64,000 nucleotides of DNA from Motacilla alba alba (Eukaryota > Chordata > Aves > Passeriformes > Motacillidae), in contig NC_052018.1 in NCBI RefSeq assembly GCF_015832195.1, positions 27,990,115 to 28,054,114 of the forward strand, read 5' to 3'. Position 1 is the stretch's first letter. Each line of letters starts with the position of its first letter. Positions 25,801 through 40,125 of the stretch are shown here, piece by piece. A program made the translations under genes and the position numbers. Below the pieces are notes generated by a model that worked only from the letters and a program-made list of their open reading frames with translations, made no database searches and was not told the DNA's origin.

Positions 25801-27859
25801 CATCAAAAGTTACAAGCACAAAAGGTGTTTGTCAATGATTCTTCTCTTGCCTATAATATCAAGAATTGTGATAAATAAGCACTTCCTTGGCAGATCACTG
25901 CAGGGTGACAATAATATCTACAACATTTAACTTACTTATTTTTATTGTGTTGATTTCTTTTTTATGACTGCATGCATGCAGATTCTCTGATAAGTGATCA
26001 TGGTCAGCACAATACAAGAACTAGCTTCAGCAAGGCCTATTCTGGATTATATTAAAGAGCTTTAAAATCTAACAGAATTAGACAGGGATGCTTCTCTTTA
26101 AAATAAAGCACTAATTTTCAGGTGCTCAGCAGTAGGCATTATCAGCTTAGGAATGCAGAAGCTAAATAGTCTTTCCTTGTTGAAAAGAGATTTCCACAAA
26201 AAAGGAAGATGATGGAGGTGCATATCTGCCCTTTTGCCAGAAAGGTCAGAAGCAAATTACTTCTTTCAGAACTCATTTAACATTGTCTCTTTGGTGTGAT
26301 ACTCTAGGATACCAACAAATCTTCAGTTTACTCTTTTCAATTTGCTAATCAGGAGAGATACCACTACCAACAGCCTAGAAATTATGGGGGTTCTTTGAAG
26401 GTTTTATCCAGTAGAAGGGCTAATTCCGAGATGCAACCCATAAGCAGTATTTTAAACTAAAATGTTTGAAGGAAAATTAAAAAAGAAATCCACAAAAAAA
26501 TTCTCAGAAAACTGTCCTAGCTTATTTGTGTTCCTTAAAGCATCCTCCATCATAACATGAACCTCTAACTCTACTGAGACATAGGTTATAGACCAGAGAG
26601 TTAATGAGATATTTTACACTGAGACTATAAAATCGCAGCATAAGGAAAGTACACAAGGATTGTTATAACTTGGAAATCATAGTAACTGCACAGAGACCTT
26701 CAGATATATGTTATAAAAAGATGGTAAATATGCTAAATACTAGTGTTACCTTAAAACATGTATTTTTGAAACTTCCTAAAATTGTCTACTTTTGATATTA
26801 ATCCTTGTTGTATGCATTCTAAGCATTTATTTATCTTCTCATCGTTCTACTCTCTCCTCAGCCTCTTCTGTCATTTTCCCTCCCTGTTATTCCTCTGGCC
26901 TTCTTTTGTGTCTTTTTTCTCTTGGCTTTATTTTTCTCTCCCTGGAGAGACTCCCAGATCACATTAGAAATGTAGGTTAGACTTCTGATGTCATTCTTAG
27001 AGAAAGAAAAATAAATTACAACTTTAGTGTTCAAGGCTATATAGGAAATCCTCTTACATGATTCTGTAGCAATGCTTTTTCATGATCCTGAGATGTTTGA
27101 ATGTGTATTTGTGCATAGGGAAAAAATGAAATCTTGGGGAGGTATGACTTTAGGGTGTCTGAAAACTTACGCACGGTTGCTTGTCTCACTGTAGATTTGG
27201 TGTTGTGCTAGCCATCCAGTGAGAAAAAAAATCAGAAATGTCACTTTAAAATAACTTAATGCACTGATTTTGGGATTTGAAATGTATTTATTTCATCAGG
27301 TTTTCCTTGTTAAGACAATGCTGTGTGCTGTGAATGCCATAACATGATGCTTCAATCCCTGCACTTACTGTAGGGAGCATAGGTGCCAGACTCAGTTTCA
27401 TAGATTCTACTGCACAGCCTGAAGCAATGAAATTTAGAGCAGTCAGGTTCCTTGTCAATTAGACATCTTTCTGAAAAGAAATAGGTATTCTTGAGCATCT
27501 GAGTCATATAGTTTGTTTTGTCAGGTCAGGATCAAATGGTGTTGTTAAATTATGCAATATGTTTTTTACTACAGTATTTCTGTAACAAATGCTCCATACA
27601 TAGAAACAGCAGTCCCATATATGTTAACACAATTCTTTCTGAAACCAAAGATCTCAGATGTAGGCTGTTATTCTTTTCTAATGGTCTTAATTATGAGCCA
27701 CTTGTACAGATGTTGCATGGTTTTAAAATCTATTGAAAATCATCCTGTATACTACATAATGCCAGACATTTTTTTTCCAATTCCCTTTTTAATTGACAAA
27801 CCCATTTGTATAAGAGCAGGATCTTTGTTTCTAACAATTCACCTGCTAGGCAGAAGACA

Positions 27860-27965
27860 CTATTTTGTTGTAGAAAGCAATCAGGTTAGTCTGGCATGAT
27901 TTGCCTTTGGTAAATTCATGTTGGCTTTTGTCAAGCATCTTCTACATTTGACTTGTGCCTCAAGA
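27860..27965 (-). mobile_element. Possible old CR1-like LINE scrap
   Basis: The tract with GGCATGATTTGCCTTTGG near 27,891-27,910 resembles a segment I associate with old avian CR1-type elements read on the minus strand. The match is short and from memory. The surroundings show nothing that confirms it, so orientation and limits are tentative. Confidence 0.3.
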
Positions 27966-28728
27966 GTTTCAAATGGGAAAGCTTTACATCTCAGACATGT
28001 ATGTGACCAGGAAGACGATTGGGGTCTTTTAATATTGCTTGATTTAAACTCTTAAAATTTTGTCTAAAATTTATCATATTCACTTCAATTATATTTCAAA
28101 CTGTGTCTTTTGTATTCAATTCTATTGTCTTGTCCATTCAGTCAGGTCTAGGCAGTGGGGTAGCTCTCTTTGTAATCAAGTACTGTCCCTGTAAATCTAT
28201 AAGTTGCATTTCCCATTTGCCTCTCAGTAATTAATTTTGATGCACAGGCACAGCTGTAGTTTTTTCTAGTGTTTCTGTCTGCTCTGAGCAATCAAGCTAC
28301 AGCACATTTTACCCACATCAATCTCAGTAATAGGCACCACAAAACACATATAGCAACGACAAAGTCAATAGGTTTTTATAACAACCTGTTCCTAATTACT
28401 GTAGACATTTTTATTATTTATTTTTTTATTGGAGATCCTTGTAATTCTACATATTTGTGCCAAATCCCATGTGATAGGACAAAGTTTTTATTAATTTGTT
28501 CTCTCAGTGATACAGTTAGGAGTATGGTCACACAAAAATCCTCTGCATGAGCTATGAGGCTGTTCTTTTTTCAGGAGGCCTTCACAAGAGTCACTTGTAA
28601 ATCATTCTTTAACAAGCTAAAATAAAATAAAAATAGAGAGTAATACATGAAAACCTTTTTTTTTTTTACCCCACTGAATATTTTGTAATAAATGATATCA
28701 TTTCCTGAAGTTAATAATATAGAAAGGA

Positions 28729-28774
28729 TATATACATACATATATATACACATATATATACAAATATATATATA
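28729..28774. repeat. (TA/TACA)n microsatellite
   Basis: Alternating TA with interspersed CA, about 46 bases, self-complementary and likely length-variable. Confidence 0.9.
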
Positions 28775-31240
28775 ATGCATTTCAGACAATGTATTTTAAA
28801 ATGCTCTGTAACAGACATTATTTTTTATGTAATGAAACAGGATAAAATTATGTAACTGTGCGGGAGAGAAAAAAGACTAAATGTCATTCTTCTCCTGTCA
28901 GTGAGGCTTTTATCTAATACAAATAATGATGTTTGTGATGCAAGAGCTTGCTGCATCCTAGTTTGAGTAAATGACTACACTGGTACATTGATTGATAAAT
29001 TGGTCACCAAGGCTCACTTATTTACTTGTTGAGTTCTGGTATTAGGGGAAATGTTCCAAATGCCAATCAAAAATTTCTCTGAAACAATAAAGACATAGGT
29101 AGTTATTAAAACAAGATTTTTGCATGAAGTATTAGATAATTCCTCATTCTATTCACGAACTGCTGAAACTTAGTAAGATACCTGGACTAATAAGCTGTAG
29201 GGTCTCATTTCTCATGCCTTGATTTTTTTCAATACATTTCTTTCAGAGGAAATGAGGATAAAATCAAACAAGCAGGAAACAGCACGAGTGTTGCATGGGT
29301 GTTGCTTCATGCACTTATGTTAGCGATTTCCAAGAGAAAGATGAGCAGAAAATGAATTGTGTCTTTACACGAAGTATCTGGATTTCTTCAGCTCTCCTAA
29401 TTTATAGGTTTTTTTATTGCAAGATTTTTTTCAGGAAAGGGACATTCAAAGTTTGACTTTGTTTTTTTGATAGTACTGTGGTAGAAGAACCAATTGACAT
29501 TGGACCAGTCAATGGAAAACTGAGGAAACTTTCACTGGTTTTTTGGGTTCTGGGTTCTGTACACTTCTCTAATTACATATAATACCTTGATTCTAACTCA
29601 GACTCTCAAACGCAAAAGATTTAAGATTTTTATAGAGGAGGAAGGTAATTCGTGAACATTTTAAATCAGTCTTTCACATGAATGTTGTTGAAAGTTTTAT
29701 GTGTGGACTTTCACAACTCTTTGGATACCATATGATTATAAAGATGAACAGCTAAACACATTTGTTTTCAAGGTTCCAGATTAAAAAAAAAAAATAAACC
29801 AAAACAACTCAGCTGTCATTAGTTATTGCTGAGGCAGAGAAAGAGAAATTTTTTTTAAAGATAGTTATACATTTTAGAAACCAACATTATCACTTAACCT
29901 CCAGTGGTAAATTGATCACTAATTATCATATAGGCTTCAATGAGGCTTAATGAGACTATGCTCCTTTCTACTACCTTTCTTATCTAAATGCACACAGTTA
30001 AAAAAAATAGTTTTTCTGAGCAAATCAACTTAAGCAGGTTTTGTAGTTTTGTAAAAAAAAATACTGTCTTTTATCCTTATTTGAAATATTTGAAATGTCT
30101 GTTTGTACATGTAATATTCCTGTAATTAAGCTATCAGAGTTATGCTACTCCTGATATACCTCTTGTGCAGAGCAAAGAGGAGAATTTTTTTTTTCTGTTG
30201 ATATATGTTTTTTAAACTAACTGACATCTTCTCCTCAAATGTCTCTTTTCCAAAGAGGCCTTGACTTGCCTTCACAAAAGACTTGCTTAGTATTTTGGAT
30301 TTGCCTGTCAATCCAACAATGTTGACAAATACAAGACATAACCTGCTGTCCAATTCTTATGATGGAAAAAAAGAATAGGTGTTAGTGTTTCCATAAAGCA
30401 GTTACTTTATAGTAGTTTCATCTATAGGGTAAGCAATTAATGCAATTTAAAGAAACTTCACTGATAACATGGTTATAAACCAGTCAAAAAAGCGCTATAA
30501 AACATAGTGAAAAACTGTCTCAATTGAAAACTTCAAGTTCTGACTTTAGAGGGCCTGTGAGACCAACTGTTCCTGGCAGCCACCTGGCTGGAAAATCCTG
30601 TTTTATATATGGATTGTTTTGACAGCAGCCAACCATGAAGATGAAAAAGTAGTAGCTGCTGATTTCGTTTCCCTTGGCATCTTCCAGGAGAGGATCTAAG
30701 GCTCCCTGAGCATGTACATTAAGTTATGACACCTTAATAACTATAAGTTGTGAAGTCCAGAAGGAGGTTGTGATCAAACTGCAGGGCTTATTATTTTAAT
30801 GACTCTAATAAAATGTTTTAGAGAAGCATGTAAATTCCAGCCAGCTTTGTAGTGAAGAGACCAGCCTGTGCTGCACTTGAGCTTAAGAGAAGAAAGGGAT
30901 TTAGTTGAATTTAGTTTGTTGAAATTTAATGTATTTAACTTGCTCCAGAGTAGCAAGTGAAAAATACACTGTTTTCTTTTCAAGCGCAGAAAACTTTGAG
31001 TGATTTGAAAATGTCATACTCTGCTTTCTGTGACTCAATCAAAAGTTCTTGAAATGAAGGTGTGAAGCAATGTTTCAATGTAGAATAAAAAATAATAATT
31101 TTGAATTATTGCATAGAACACAGGCTGCACATTGTGAAGGAGACCAGTTCTGCTTATTCTTCTTCCAGGGGTTTCTATACCAGCTGCTGAGTTTTGTCAG
31201 TAGATGTTTTATCAGTATCTTTTTGATAAAGAGCTATAAA

Positions 31241-31276
31241 ATTATTATATAGAACTCAATTATTATATAGAATTCA
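31241..31276. repeat. 18-base tandem repeat, two copies
   Basis: ATTATTATATAGAACTCA is followed directly by ATTATTATATAGAATTCA, differing at one base, and then by a partial third copy ATTATT. Confidence 0.9.
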
Positions 31277-31872
31277 ATTATTTGGTGGTTTACTTTTATT
31301 ATAATACACATTATATGAAAGCTATACTTTGATAATATTATTACATGTTAGGTTTCTAAACACTTAAAAATTTCAAAATGCTGTAATCTTGGAGCAGTCT
31401 GTAAAAGTGGGGGACAGCAAGGTGTGGGGTTAAGACAGCACTGGAAACGTCATTCAGCTAAGAACACAAAAAAGGTCTGGGACAACATAAAAAAAATCTT
31501 CTTCATTTTGTCAGCAATTTTATGTTGGGGCAGTCTACATGGTGCAGGTACCCAGGCATTCAGATTCATCCAGACCAAGTAATCCATGTATAGAAATGTA
31601 TTTTTTATTGTCAGTATAAATATGTCAGCACACTCTTGGGATATTTGTTGCTATTCTGTCATACTGCCTACTTACTGCACATGTTTCCAATAATAATAAT
31701 AATTTCTAATAATATTTTAATAATGTAAAGATTATTAAAGGTATAAATTAATTATTTCAATACACATAAGGTGAATATTGAAAATGGTTAACCATGGCTA
31801 AGAATGTGGGAAAAATTCATAAAAATAATAACCTCAGTATAGTGGTATGGCTTTTGGAATGCTCTGTCACCA

Positions 31873-31877
<5 letters not shown>

Positions 31878-31903
<26 letters not shown>
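31878..31903. repeat. A-run of 26 bases
   Basis: An uninterrupted poly(A) tract. I see no recognisable retrocopy upstream of it, so I treat it as simple sequence. Confidence 0.9.
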
Positions 31904-34900
31904 GAAGAGGTTTTGCAGATAAAAGTATCTAAATTCCATATCTCTTTGATGAAATTGTCACTAGAATAATAACACATCTGCATTTTCTAAACAAGCCAGC
32001 AATTCACTGGCCTTAAAGTTCAAATATAAATTCCAATGTACTTCGGAAAACAAAATATTTGTAGCATCTTCCTTGTAGTTGTCCATTGCAATCTTCCTTT
32101 AGTTCTGTGCCATATAGATAAAAAGTCAAAAACTAGGTATGTTCTAACTTATTTCCAAAGATTTGATGGTGAATGTTGAGCCCTTTTTTTGGTTTTTTTT
32201 TGGAACATGTTGTTTTACTTAAAACCAAAGTTCCTGTTTCCGCTATCTGTGGAATTGCCTACTGTGTAGTCTGAGTTACCTGCATAGCATATGTAAAAAA
32301 AAGATATTGAAAATGAAATTGAAAACATACTAGAATGCTAGAAGTGAAAGGATTTTCCACAAGAAACAGGGCTTCTAAAGCATAGGCAAAAGAAAAAATT
32401 AGCATATAAAAAGAAAGCATATGGAAGTATACCACCATTGCAGTTCAATTGGTCACCAGCAGGCTTTATTAAGCAGAGGAATGGTGGATGAATTTCAGAT
32501 GACACTAACTAGATTGTGCTCTGACCTGGAATATACAGTACTTGAAATTTCATGGCTCTCTCCCAGGCTATTAGTAATGGCAGCTTGTATGCAGCAAACT
32601 CAGCATGTAGCAAATGATAGATAAGCCAAAATCTGGGCACCTGTCCATAACTGAATTGTAAATACAATTCTCTTTCTGCCTTTGGGAAAGTAGCGTCTGT
32701 CTTACACTTTTTAGCATACAATTAAGAGATTACTTTAAATTAATATTCCCCATGTTTTACTGCATGCCATCTCTTGGTTGATAAATTGATAACAAAATTT
32801 CAAAATGTATATTATTCTAAGTATTTAATATGTTTACTCTGAATATAATTTATTTTTAAATGTTTGGAAATGCTTTTCACAACTCACACTGATTTGAAAA
32901 ATATGTTCTTTAATGTCAGAAGTATGTTGCAAAGTTTTACTTTAATGAGAAAAATAGAAATGTTTGTCTTTAAATAGCATGTAAATTTTTTCTCACTATA
33001 TCAAATTTGACTTTTATATTCTTTTTTCATCTTTGGCTTCCTCGGTTGATTGCATAATGTGAACATTGTAGGCATAAGGAGAAAATAGATCCGATTAGAT
33101 ATAGCTTAGATTAAAATTTTTCTTTCATGCTTGAAACATACTCAAGTTATGTAGAATTTTACCAATTCCACATTTGCATTATATCTTTTGTAAATTTCAC
33201 AATATTGTACAAAGGACATCACTAAGGTAGCAACTAACATTTCCTTCACTGATTAGAATTTGTCATTATCAGAATTTTCATCTGCATACAGCATATGCCA
33301 ACAATCTGATAGCCTTTAAATTCTGATTTTGGAAGAGTCTAAATTTAATTATGTTATGGTAAAGTTGAAACATCCTCTGCCTTTCCTGAAAAAGTGCAGC
33401 TTAAGATCGAATTCAGGCAAGATTCACCAAATCTGTACTTCAAGTGGGACTTTTTATTCCAGTAACAGTTATTGTACAAAAATTAATTCCAGTGTAATAA
33501 AGATTTTCAACAACAACCCTTGCTGAATGTAAAATCACCTTCTTCACTTCTAATTAAGTTCTGCAGTATTTTGTCCCAATGATAAGTGTAACATTTAAAT
33601 AAAATATGTACAAGTGACATGCTGTTCAAAGTGCAAATATCATAAAGTAACTCTTGAGAATAAAGAAGGAATAATAGTTATCAGTAGCAACAGTGCTAAA
33701 CCAAAGCTTACACTCTTGACAATCCCAGCTGAAACCATTCTATGAATATTCCAAGTCAAAATTTTGATGGATATGCAGTTAGAATGTATTAATTTTTAAG
33801 ATCGCTGGAATACCATTGACAGAGAAAAAAATATTCTATATTTAGCAAGGTGAGAAATCTTGATGAGTTCCTGCAGAGCTGTGGAAAAACCAAGTACCAA
33901 AAAATCATCAGCAAAGAAGGCTTTTCCAGCTAGAAAGAACTCCATTTTAAAGCAATAAAGATGAGAAAGGCATCATGTGCTGAAGAAAAGGAACTAATAA
34001 TTCTACTTTACTGCAAAAGAAATTAAACATTAAAGACAAAGCTGCAGTACATAGTCTTAATATAACAGCTAGTCAGATAAATATATTTGGCTCATGTGGA
34101 GGAATTAAAAGGGTTGAAGGGAATAGCATAGGGTCTCAGTAATTACTGTAGAAACAAGACAAGAAACCTAATTTAGAGAAGATGATACAATTGTAAACGG
34201 GAGTGACTTAGATGTACCCCTCTCCAGTTGTTTAACTAGCTCAGACAGGGAACTGTGCAAAATATTTTAATTTGTATAGCGTGAATTTTATAGGAAAAGC
34301 CCTTGTATTCATTTTAAAGCAGACAGCACCATTACTGTGATTGTCAACAACTTGCTTCCTAGACAGCAAATAATTTCAGGAAGGAGTTAAGCAAAATATT
34401 GACTGATCAAACAAAGACAGAGCAAGAATTCTGAGGGAAGAGACTACAGTAGTAGAAGCCCAAGTGAGCACTGCAAGCAAAACAAAATGGCTGGTCAGTT
34501 GTCTAGAATTATCCAATATCTGTTTTCTCTATGTTCATCAGAGAAAACTGTTCTTCAGACCTTTTTGTGAAATATTGTGTCCAAATCTATTTAAAATTGT
34601 CCTGTGTTTAACAGAATGTCAAATGTGATGACTCAAACAGTTGTTTTGACATTATTACTATTAATGAAAATACACTGAAGTATGTTTTGGATGTTAAATA
34701 TTTTTTATAACAATGACTGAATATTTATCCGCTGTGAAAAAAAAAAAAAAACAACCAAAAAAACCAAATATGCATTAAATCTAAAATAAAGCCAATAAAA
34801 AATCCTTTTACATCAAAGTAATAGAGGTATAGAATAGCTATCACTGAACCATTTTTGTCCTTGGTGTGATAAAGGTCTCTTCCCATTTCTTGCTCAATGA

Positions 34901-35149
34901 CCTCATTGTGTCAATAGGTTCACTACTCTGCAGTGATATACATAATGTATTTTAATACATTATTATTAATAAAATCCTAATACAGTAATTGATAATACAA
35001 TAATATAACACAACATAATCCAGACTCTGCAATACGTAGGAAACAGAAATTTAAAAAAAGGCTTTAAGGAAAATTTCTTAAGAGTAAATCACATGGGAAA
35101 TTCCTCATAGCCAGCATATTACATTTCCAAAGTGCCTGCTTGCTTTTGT

Positions 35150-35370
35150 CAGGGTATGCCTAAGAGGGAGCAAAGTGGCCTAGCCCAGGACCACTCTGAC
35201 CTCTGATTAGAGCAGACACACAGTTCCAGTGGACAGGAGCAATCCAGAGCCTGGCAATACTTTATTGGCTAGTACAGAGATAGCCTGAACTCCCTGCTCT
35301 GACTGTGGTTCTTCTTGAAACGTCAGCATTATGATAAGTGATGCTACTCTGGCCTAGGATTCAATGATCA
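35150..35370 (-). mobile_element. Possible degraded LTR
   Basis: This island of higher G+C content carries, on the minus strand, an AATAAA at 35,261-35,266 followed by GTATTGCC and a U5-like tract. That arrangement is what a worn LTR would show. I see no clear TG...CA ends and no target duplication. It could equally be ordinary sequence. Confidence 0.3.
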
Positions 35371-38300
35371 CAGTGTCATTTTATTTTGTTAAAGACAATT
35401 TGTTTGGTTGCATCAAATAAAGGATTTCTGATGCTATAAATTATTTTCATACTTTAATTATTATTTTGATTTCATGTTTAACCAGAGTTTTCCTTAAAGA
35501 TAATAAAGTTTATTAATGATTGGAATACAAACCAAACACTAACTGTCCAATGATTGTACATCAAATACATAAATCTTCTTGCATGTTAAAGAAAGATTGA
35601 TTTAAAAATCAAGAGAGGCATCAGTTTGTATTTTAACTCTTTCAAAATATTGAAAATAGACAAGAAAAGAGACAAGACATAACTATATAAATTATTTTTC
35701 TTTTTTTTCCTCATGTCATATATGCTAAAAAAAGAGTTTATTTTTCTTCAAAGAGCCATTGGTTTCCACTGACCCCTCACAAATGATCCTCTTCATGTTA
35801 CTGATCTGTTAATGACCACAGCACATTCTGTTTCATATATTTTCCTCATCAATTGTAATCTTACACTCTTTAAAAATAACTTCTTTAATGAGGCTATACC
35901 AGTAAGCAAATCTATACCAGTAGTAAAATCTTAATTGCTTTTTCCTAAATTTCACATTCAGCACTAGATCTGGCAATCACAGTTCACCTCAAACCCAGTT
36001 TCAAAAGAGCTCTGTTATTACACTGATATGTACAATGTGTAGATCAGTACTTCGATCCACTATGCTTTTTCAATACACAACTTTCTTGTGGATAAATCAT
36101 GAACAGTGCTGACAAAAGTACATTCTTCTTGTATGTTAATCCTCCTCTTATAACACTAGTCTTTTGGAGTCAGATTCAGATAATATATATTTCACTCCCT
36201 CATTCTTCCCCCCTGGAAAAAGATCTTAAATATAAGAATTAAGACCAAAAATTCTTTATTAATTTTTGAAAATACATATTAAAAATGTAAGTCCTTCTCA
36301 TTTTAGCAGCTCCATAGAATAGTTTTCCTGGTCTGGAGATTCAAAGATTCTCCATACAGAAAAATATCCTTTTTTTTTTTTCCAGAAAGCAGGTAATTAA
36401 TGATCTTAGTCTTGACTACCTTCTTCACCTCAGTGTGTTAACTCCTCTCCGCAACCAGTTTTAGACCTTCTATAGCATTTCACATTTTTGTTTATCTTTA
36501 ATGTAGATGGCTAGATGTAGAATCAAAAACTGCACAATTCTGAGTGTCATTTATATAATCCCAAAGGTAGGGCTTTTTATAATGACCCTATGTGCAGGCA
36601 TGCTTCTTAGAATGTCTTCCCTTGAGTTTATTATAACCGAATGTCTCAAGAGTTCCCTCTTTAAATGAATATTCTCTTTTTGTTCTGTTTCCTTCCTACA
36701 GTAGGAAACAGATTTCATCCAACATTTAATGTTTGTCTAAAGGTAGAAAACATTTAATAAATGTAAAAGACTGAAGTTTGTTTCCTTTCAGCCTTACAAC
36801 TGTGCTGAAATCTTTAATATCTTCCTTTTTCTGCCAGATCCCTTGATTCTCTAAAGCGTTTTTTTCTTAATGAAGGATTTACATACCCATTAATTCATAT
36901 GGTTTTCTAGTGAAACCTTTATCTTCTCTGTGTCCCATCAATTGCTGGTATCGTTCTGGTACCATTTTTAATAACACCACATCAATGTATGCATCTGTGC
37001 CCATACGAATACTGCATTTTATTTCAGACTAGTATTTTATTTATCCTATGCAAAAATGCTGGGTATGGTTGTTGTGAATTACTCCTCTGAACTAATGGTC
37101 TGAGATCTTCTTTGTTGTGTTTGCTACACTCTCATAACATTTGGTAGCGCGTTACCACCACCACCACCCTTGGGCCGTGTCACACTATGATCTCAGGAAT
37201 GCTCTTTAGCCCTCAGCCTTCATTACTGGCAGTTCAGCTACCTTTGACTTTATCAGAAACACTATCTGCTCCCAAAACTTCTACTTTTGCTGATACCTTC
37301 CTGGTGATTGTTTAAGTGACTTAAAGCATTTGCGGCATGGCACCTGAAAATTCTTGAAAAAAATTCCACAAATGATTGAATTTCTGAATACCTTTCCTTT
37401 GGGTCATGGCATTGCCCTGTGTTGCATCATTTCCTTAACCATACAGCCACATGTGCTTTTTGTTGGTTGAATAATTGTAACTCGAATCTCTGCATATAGC
37501 CTGCTTCAAAATTGTTAACTGTTTTTGTTTAGAATTTGAAATAATATTTCCAGTGTCAGAACACAGTCCATATTTCACAAGCTGTGAAAGCAAATAAGCA
37601 GTCTCTTATGTTAAGAACAAATGAGCTGGCTTTTGCAAGTTTGAACAGGCTTACTCACTGTGTTATTCAAAAAGTAGTTTAGTTGTAAGTGCTTTGTTTT
37701 TATCTTTCTTTTCACTACATATTTAAAAACATCCTGTACATGTCCTTCTTCAGAATAAGTGAAGTTCTTTTATTCTGTATTTTAATTTCCTTTTCCTGAC
37801 TTGCTGAAAGCTGCAGCAAACATCAAATACTTTGGAATAATTTCATAAGATCTGCACTTTTTAACATTTTGCAAAAAATAAATAATATTCAAGCTGCTTA
37901 AATATTTTTAATCAGTTCCTTAAGAGACAGATGTCTTTTCTTTCTCTCTCATGCAAATTATGTATTTTAGTTTCCATGTTTTATTTCTGGTCTATCTTGT
38001 GGCCAGAAATTACTCAAAAATAGTCTGTTCTAGAATGGTTTATTGGCAGACTAGCACAGTGTAAGACAAGTTTCAGTATAATACAACAGTTCTAAGTAGA
38101 TCTCACTGTAGTCTCCTAAACATTCAAATGATTCCCACCATTTCCACAACAATTTGTTAATGAAAATTTATCATTTAGACTTCCATATCTGTCCACTCTC
38201 TAAACTCTTAAATGATCTTTCAGCATGTACAGTGTATTCACCTAACTGCACTTCTGTATACTCAAAAGGGGAAGCTTTTGCTATCTACCTATTTTTAGAT

Positions 38301-39381
38301 ATAATTTACTTTTAAATTTTGAAAATGTCTTTTTAATATCTTTTTTAAATTAATAATAAAATATTTTTTTATTCTTTGTATATATGACTGATTTAGTAAG
38401 CACAGAGGTTTTTTTTGTCAAAATCAGAGGAGTGGAGTGGGAGCCTTTTACACAGTAGCCCATGGGACAAGAGACAGGATACCCTATTCCCTACATCGAT
38501 TACAGCCAATAATGTCTATTCATGCAATGAATTTTCAGTAATAATACATCTCTCATGTCTAAATTGCAGTGTATGACATATATCAAAATAACTTGATTTC
38601 CTCAAAATACTATGTAAATATATTCTGCATTTTCTTTAAGATATTTATTGCTTAGTGAGACTGTCCTAGGTTTCACTTATCTGCACTTATATTCTTCAAA
38701 CTCCTAGGAAAGCACAAATCATGCCACTTCTCCTAAGTAAGTATATTTTAATATACTTTAGTGGCTCTGTGTTGTTACCAAAAATTGCTGCTTACAGAAA
38801 TCACTCCCATCCTGCTACTGAAAGTCTTAGTAAAAGTATACTTGCAACAATTCCATCAGTTTATCTTTGTAGGGCAAGTAATCAAGGATGGCAGACTGTG
38901 GCAGTCCAAAATCAGCTCATTACAGCCATTCAACAATACTCCACATCACGGCCAAAATAAAAGAAAATGGAAGAGTGAAGCTGATAAGTGTTTATATGCC
39001 AAAGCAGGAATAGTGAGGACAACAGATTTGGGAAGTGCTTTCAAATTTTTTTAGGGAAATGGGCATTATTCCTTGGTTAATATTAAAGGTGCTATGTGTT
39101 TTTGAACTAGCAAACTGAATCATACAACCCAAGAATAAGCAGGTTGCATTTGATATAGTTTTGTTTCACAGGTTGCCACTTACATATTAATAATTTCAAA
39201 ATTGAAAATGTGAGGAGAAATATTAGGAAAAAAACCCTAAATTTTCCCTTTGTGACTAAAAACATGGAAGAAAAATGTTTGTATTCACTTTACCAAAAGA
39301 TTCTATGACTGGTTTTCCAAAGTATTTGTATATATATGTGTTACAAGACAGTGCAGAACAATGACCAAGTTTGGACACTCC

Positions 39382-40125
39382 TCACAGAATCCCAAAATGG
39401 TTGAGGTCAGAAGGGACCTCTGAAGGTGATTTGGTCCAGCTGCCCTGCTCAAGAAGGGATGCCTACAGCCTGTTGGCAAGGTCTGCGTACAGATGGCTTT
39501 TGAATGAATGTCTCCAAGGACAAAATCCCCCCTTTGCAAACTGTGCCAGTGCTCAGTCACCCTGACAGCAAAATATTGTGACATCCAGACAGGGTGACCT
39601 CTGTTTCAGTTTGTGCCCATTGGCTCTGGTACTGTCACTGGAAAGATGTAGCTCTATGTTCTCTCAGGTATTTATACACTTTGGTAAGATTTCCCCTGAG
39701 TCTTTTCTGTGGTAAACAGTCACAGCTTCTTTTTTTTTTTTCTTTTTTTTTCTCTTTTTTCACTTTTGTGGCTCTTCATTGGACTCTCTCCAGTATGTCC
39801 ATGCCTCTCTCATACAAGGGAGGCCCAGAAGTGGACACTTGGCTCCAGCTGTGGCTGAGTAGAGGAGGATCATGTCTGTCAACCTGCTGGCAATATTTTA
39901 TATAATGAAGGCCAGGTGTACACCAGTACCCCCAGGTCTCTTTTGCCAAGTTCCTTCCTAGATGTCTAGCTCCCATCATATATTGACACTTTACGTTTTT
40001 CCTCTCCAGGTTCAGAACTTTGCAATTCCACTTGACCTTCATGAGATACTTTTCAGTCCATTTCTCCAGTGAATCCAGGCCCCTCTGGATGACAGCATGA
40101 TCCTCTGGGGTATTAGTCAATCCAG
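39382..40125 (-). mobile_element. CR1 LINE, 5'-truncated, ORF2 C-terminus and 3' end
   Basis: Read on the minus strand, 40,125 to about 39,776 encodes the C-terminal part of the CR1 ORF2 polyprotein, downstream of the reverse-transcriptase catalytic core. The segment IQRGLDSLEKW and the following LMK...CKVLNL motif match the family's IQRDLDRLE-W and LMKFNK-KCKVLHLG. A frameshift and a small deletion follow, then LLERVQ-like sequence. The rest, to about 39,382, is the end of ORF2 and the 3' part, ending in the GGTCCCTTCT-type tract and GGGATTCTGTG. A T-rich insertion lies at 39,728-39,762. The element is dead: it lacks ORF1, the endonuclease and the RT core. The 5' truncation is usual for CR1 insertions. 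Confidence 0.92.

Larger units (their letters stand above)
22868..39381. other. Non-coding AT-rich DNA
   Basis: No gene is recognised in these 16.5 kb. Simple repeats include a (TA/TACA)n tract at 28,729-28,774, an 18-base tandem repeat at 31,241-31,276, a 26-base A-run at 31,878-31,903 and a (CCA)n at about 37,156-37,170. Possible scraps of a CR1 near 27.9 kb and of an LTR near 35.2 kb are listed separately. On the minus strand, 24,398-24,830 and 35,836-37,028 hold hydrophilic open runs that I could not connect to any protein. Confidence 0.5.

Noticed and set aside
31860..31910. Poly(A) tract as the tail of a processed pseudogene
   Set aside because: No coding or transcript-like sequence and no poly(A) signal precede it, and I see no flanking duplication.
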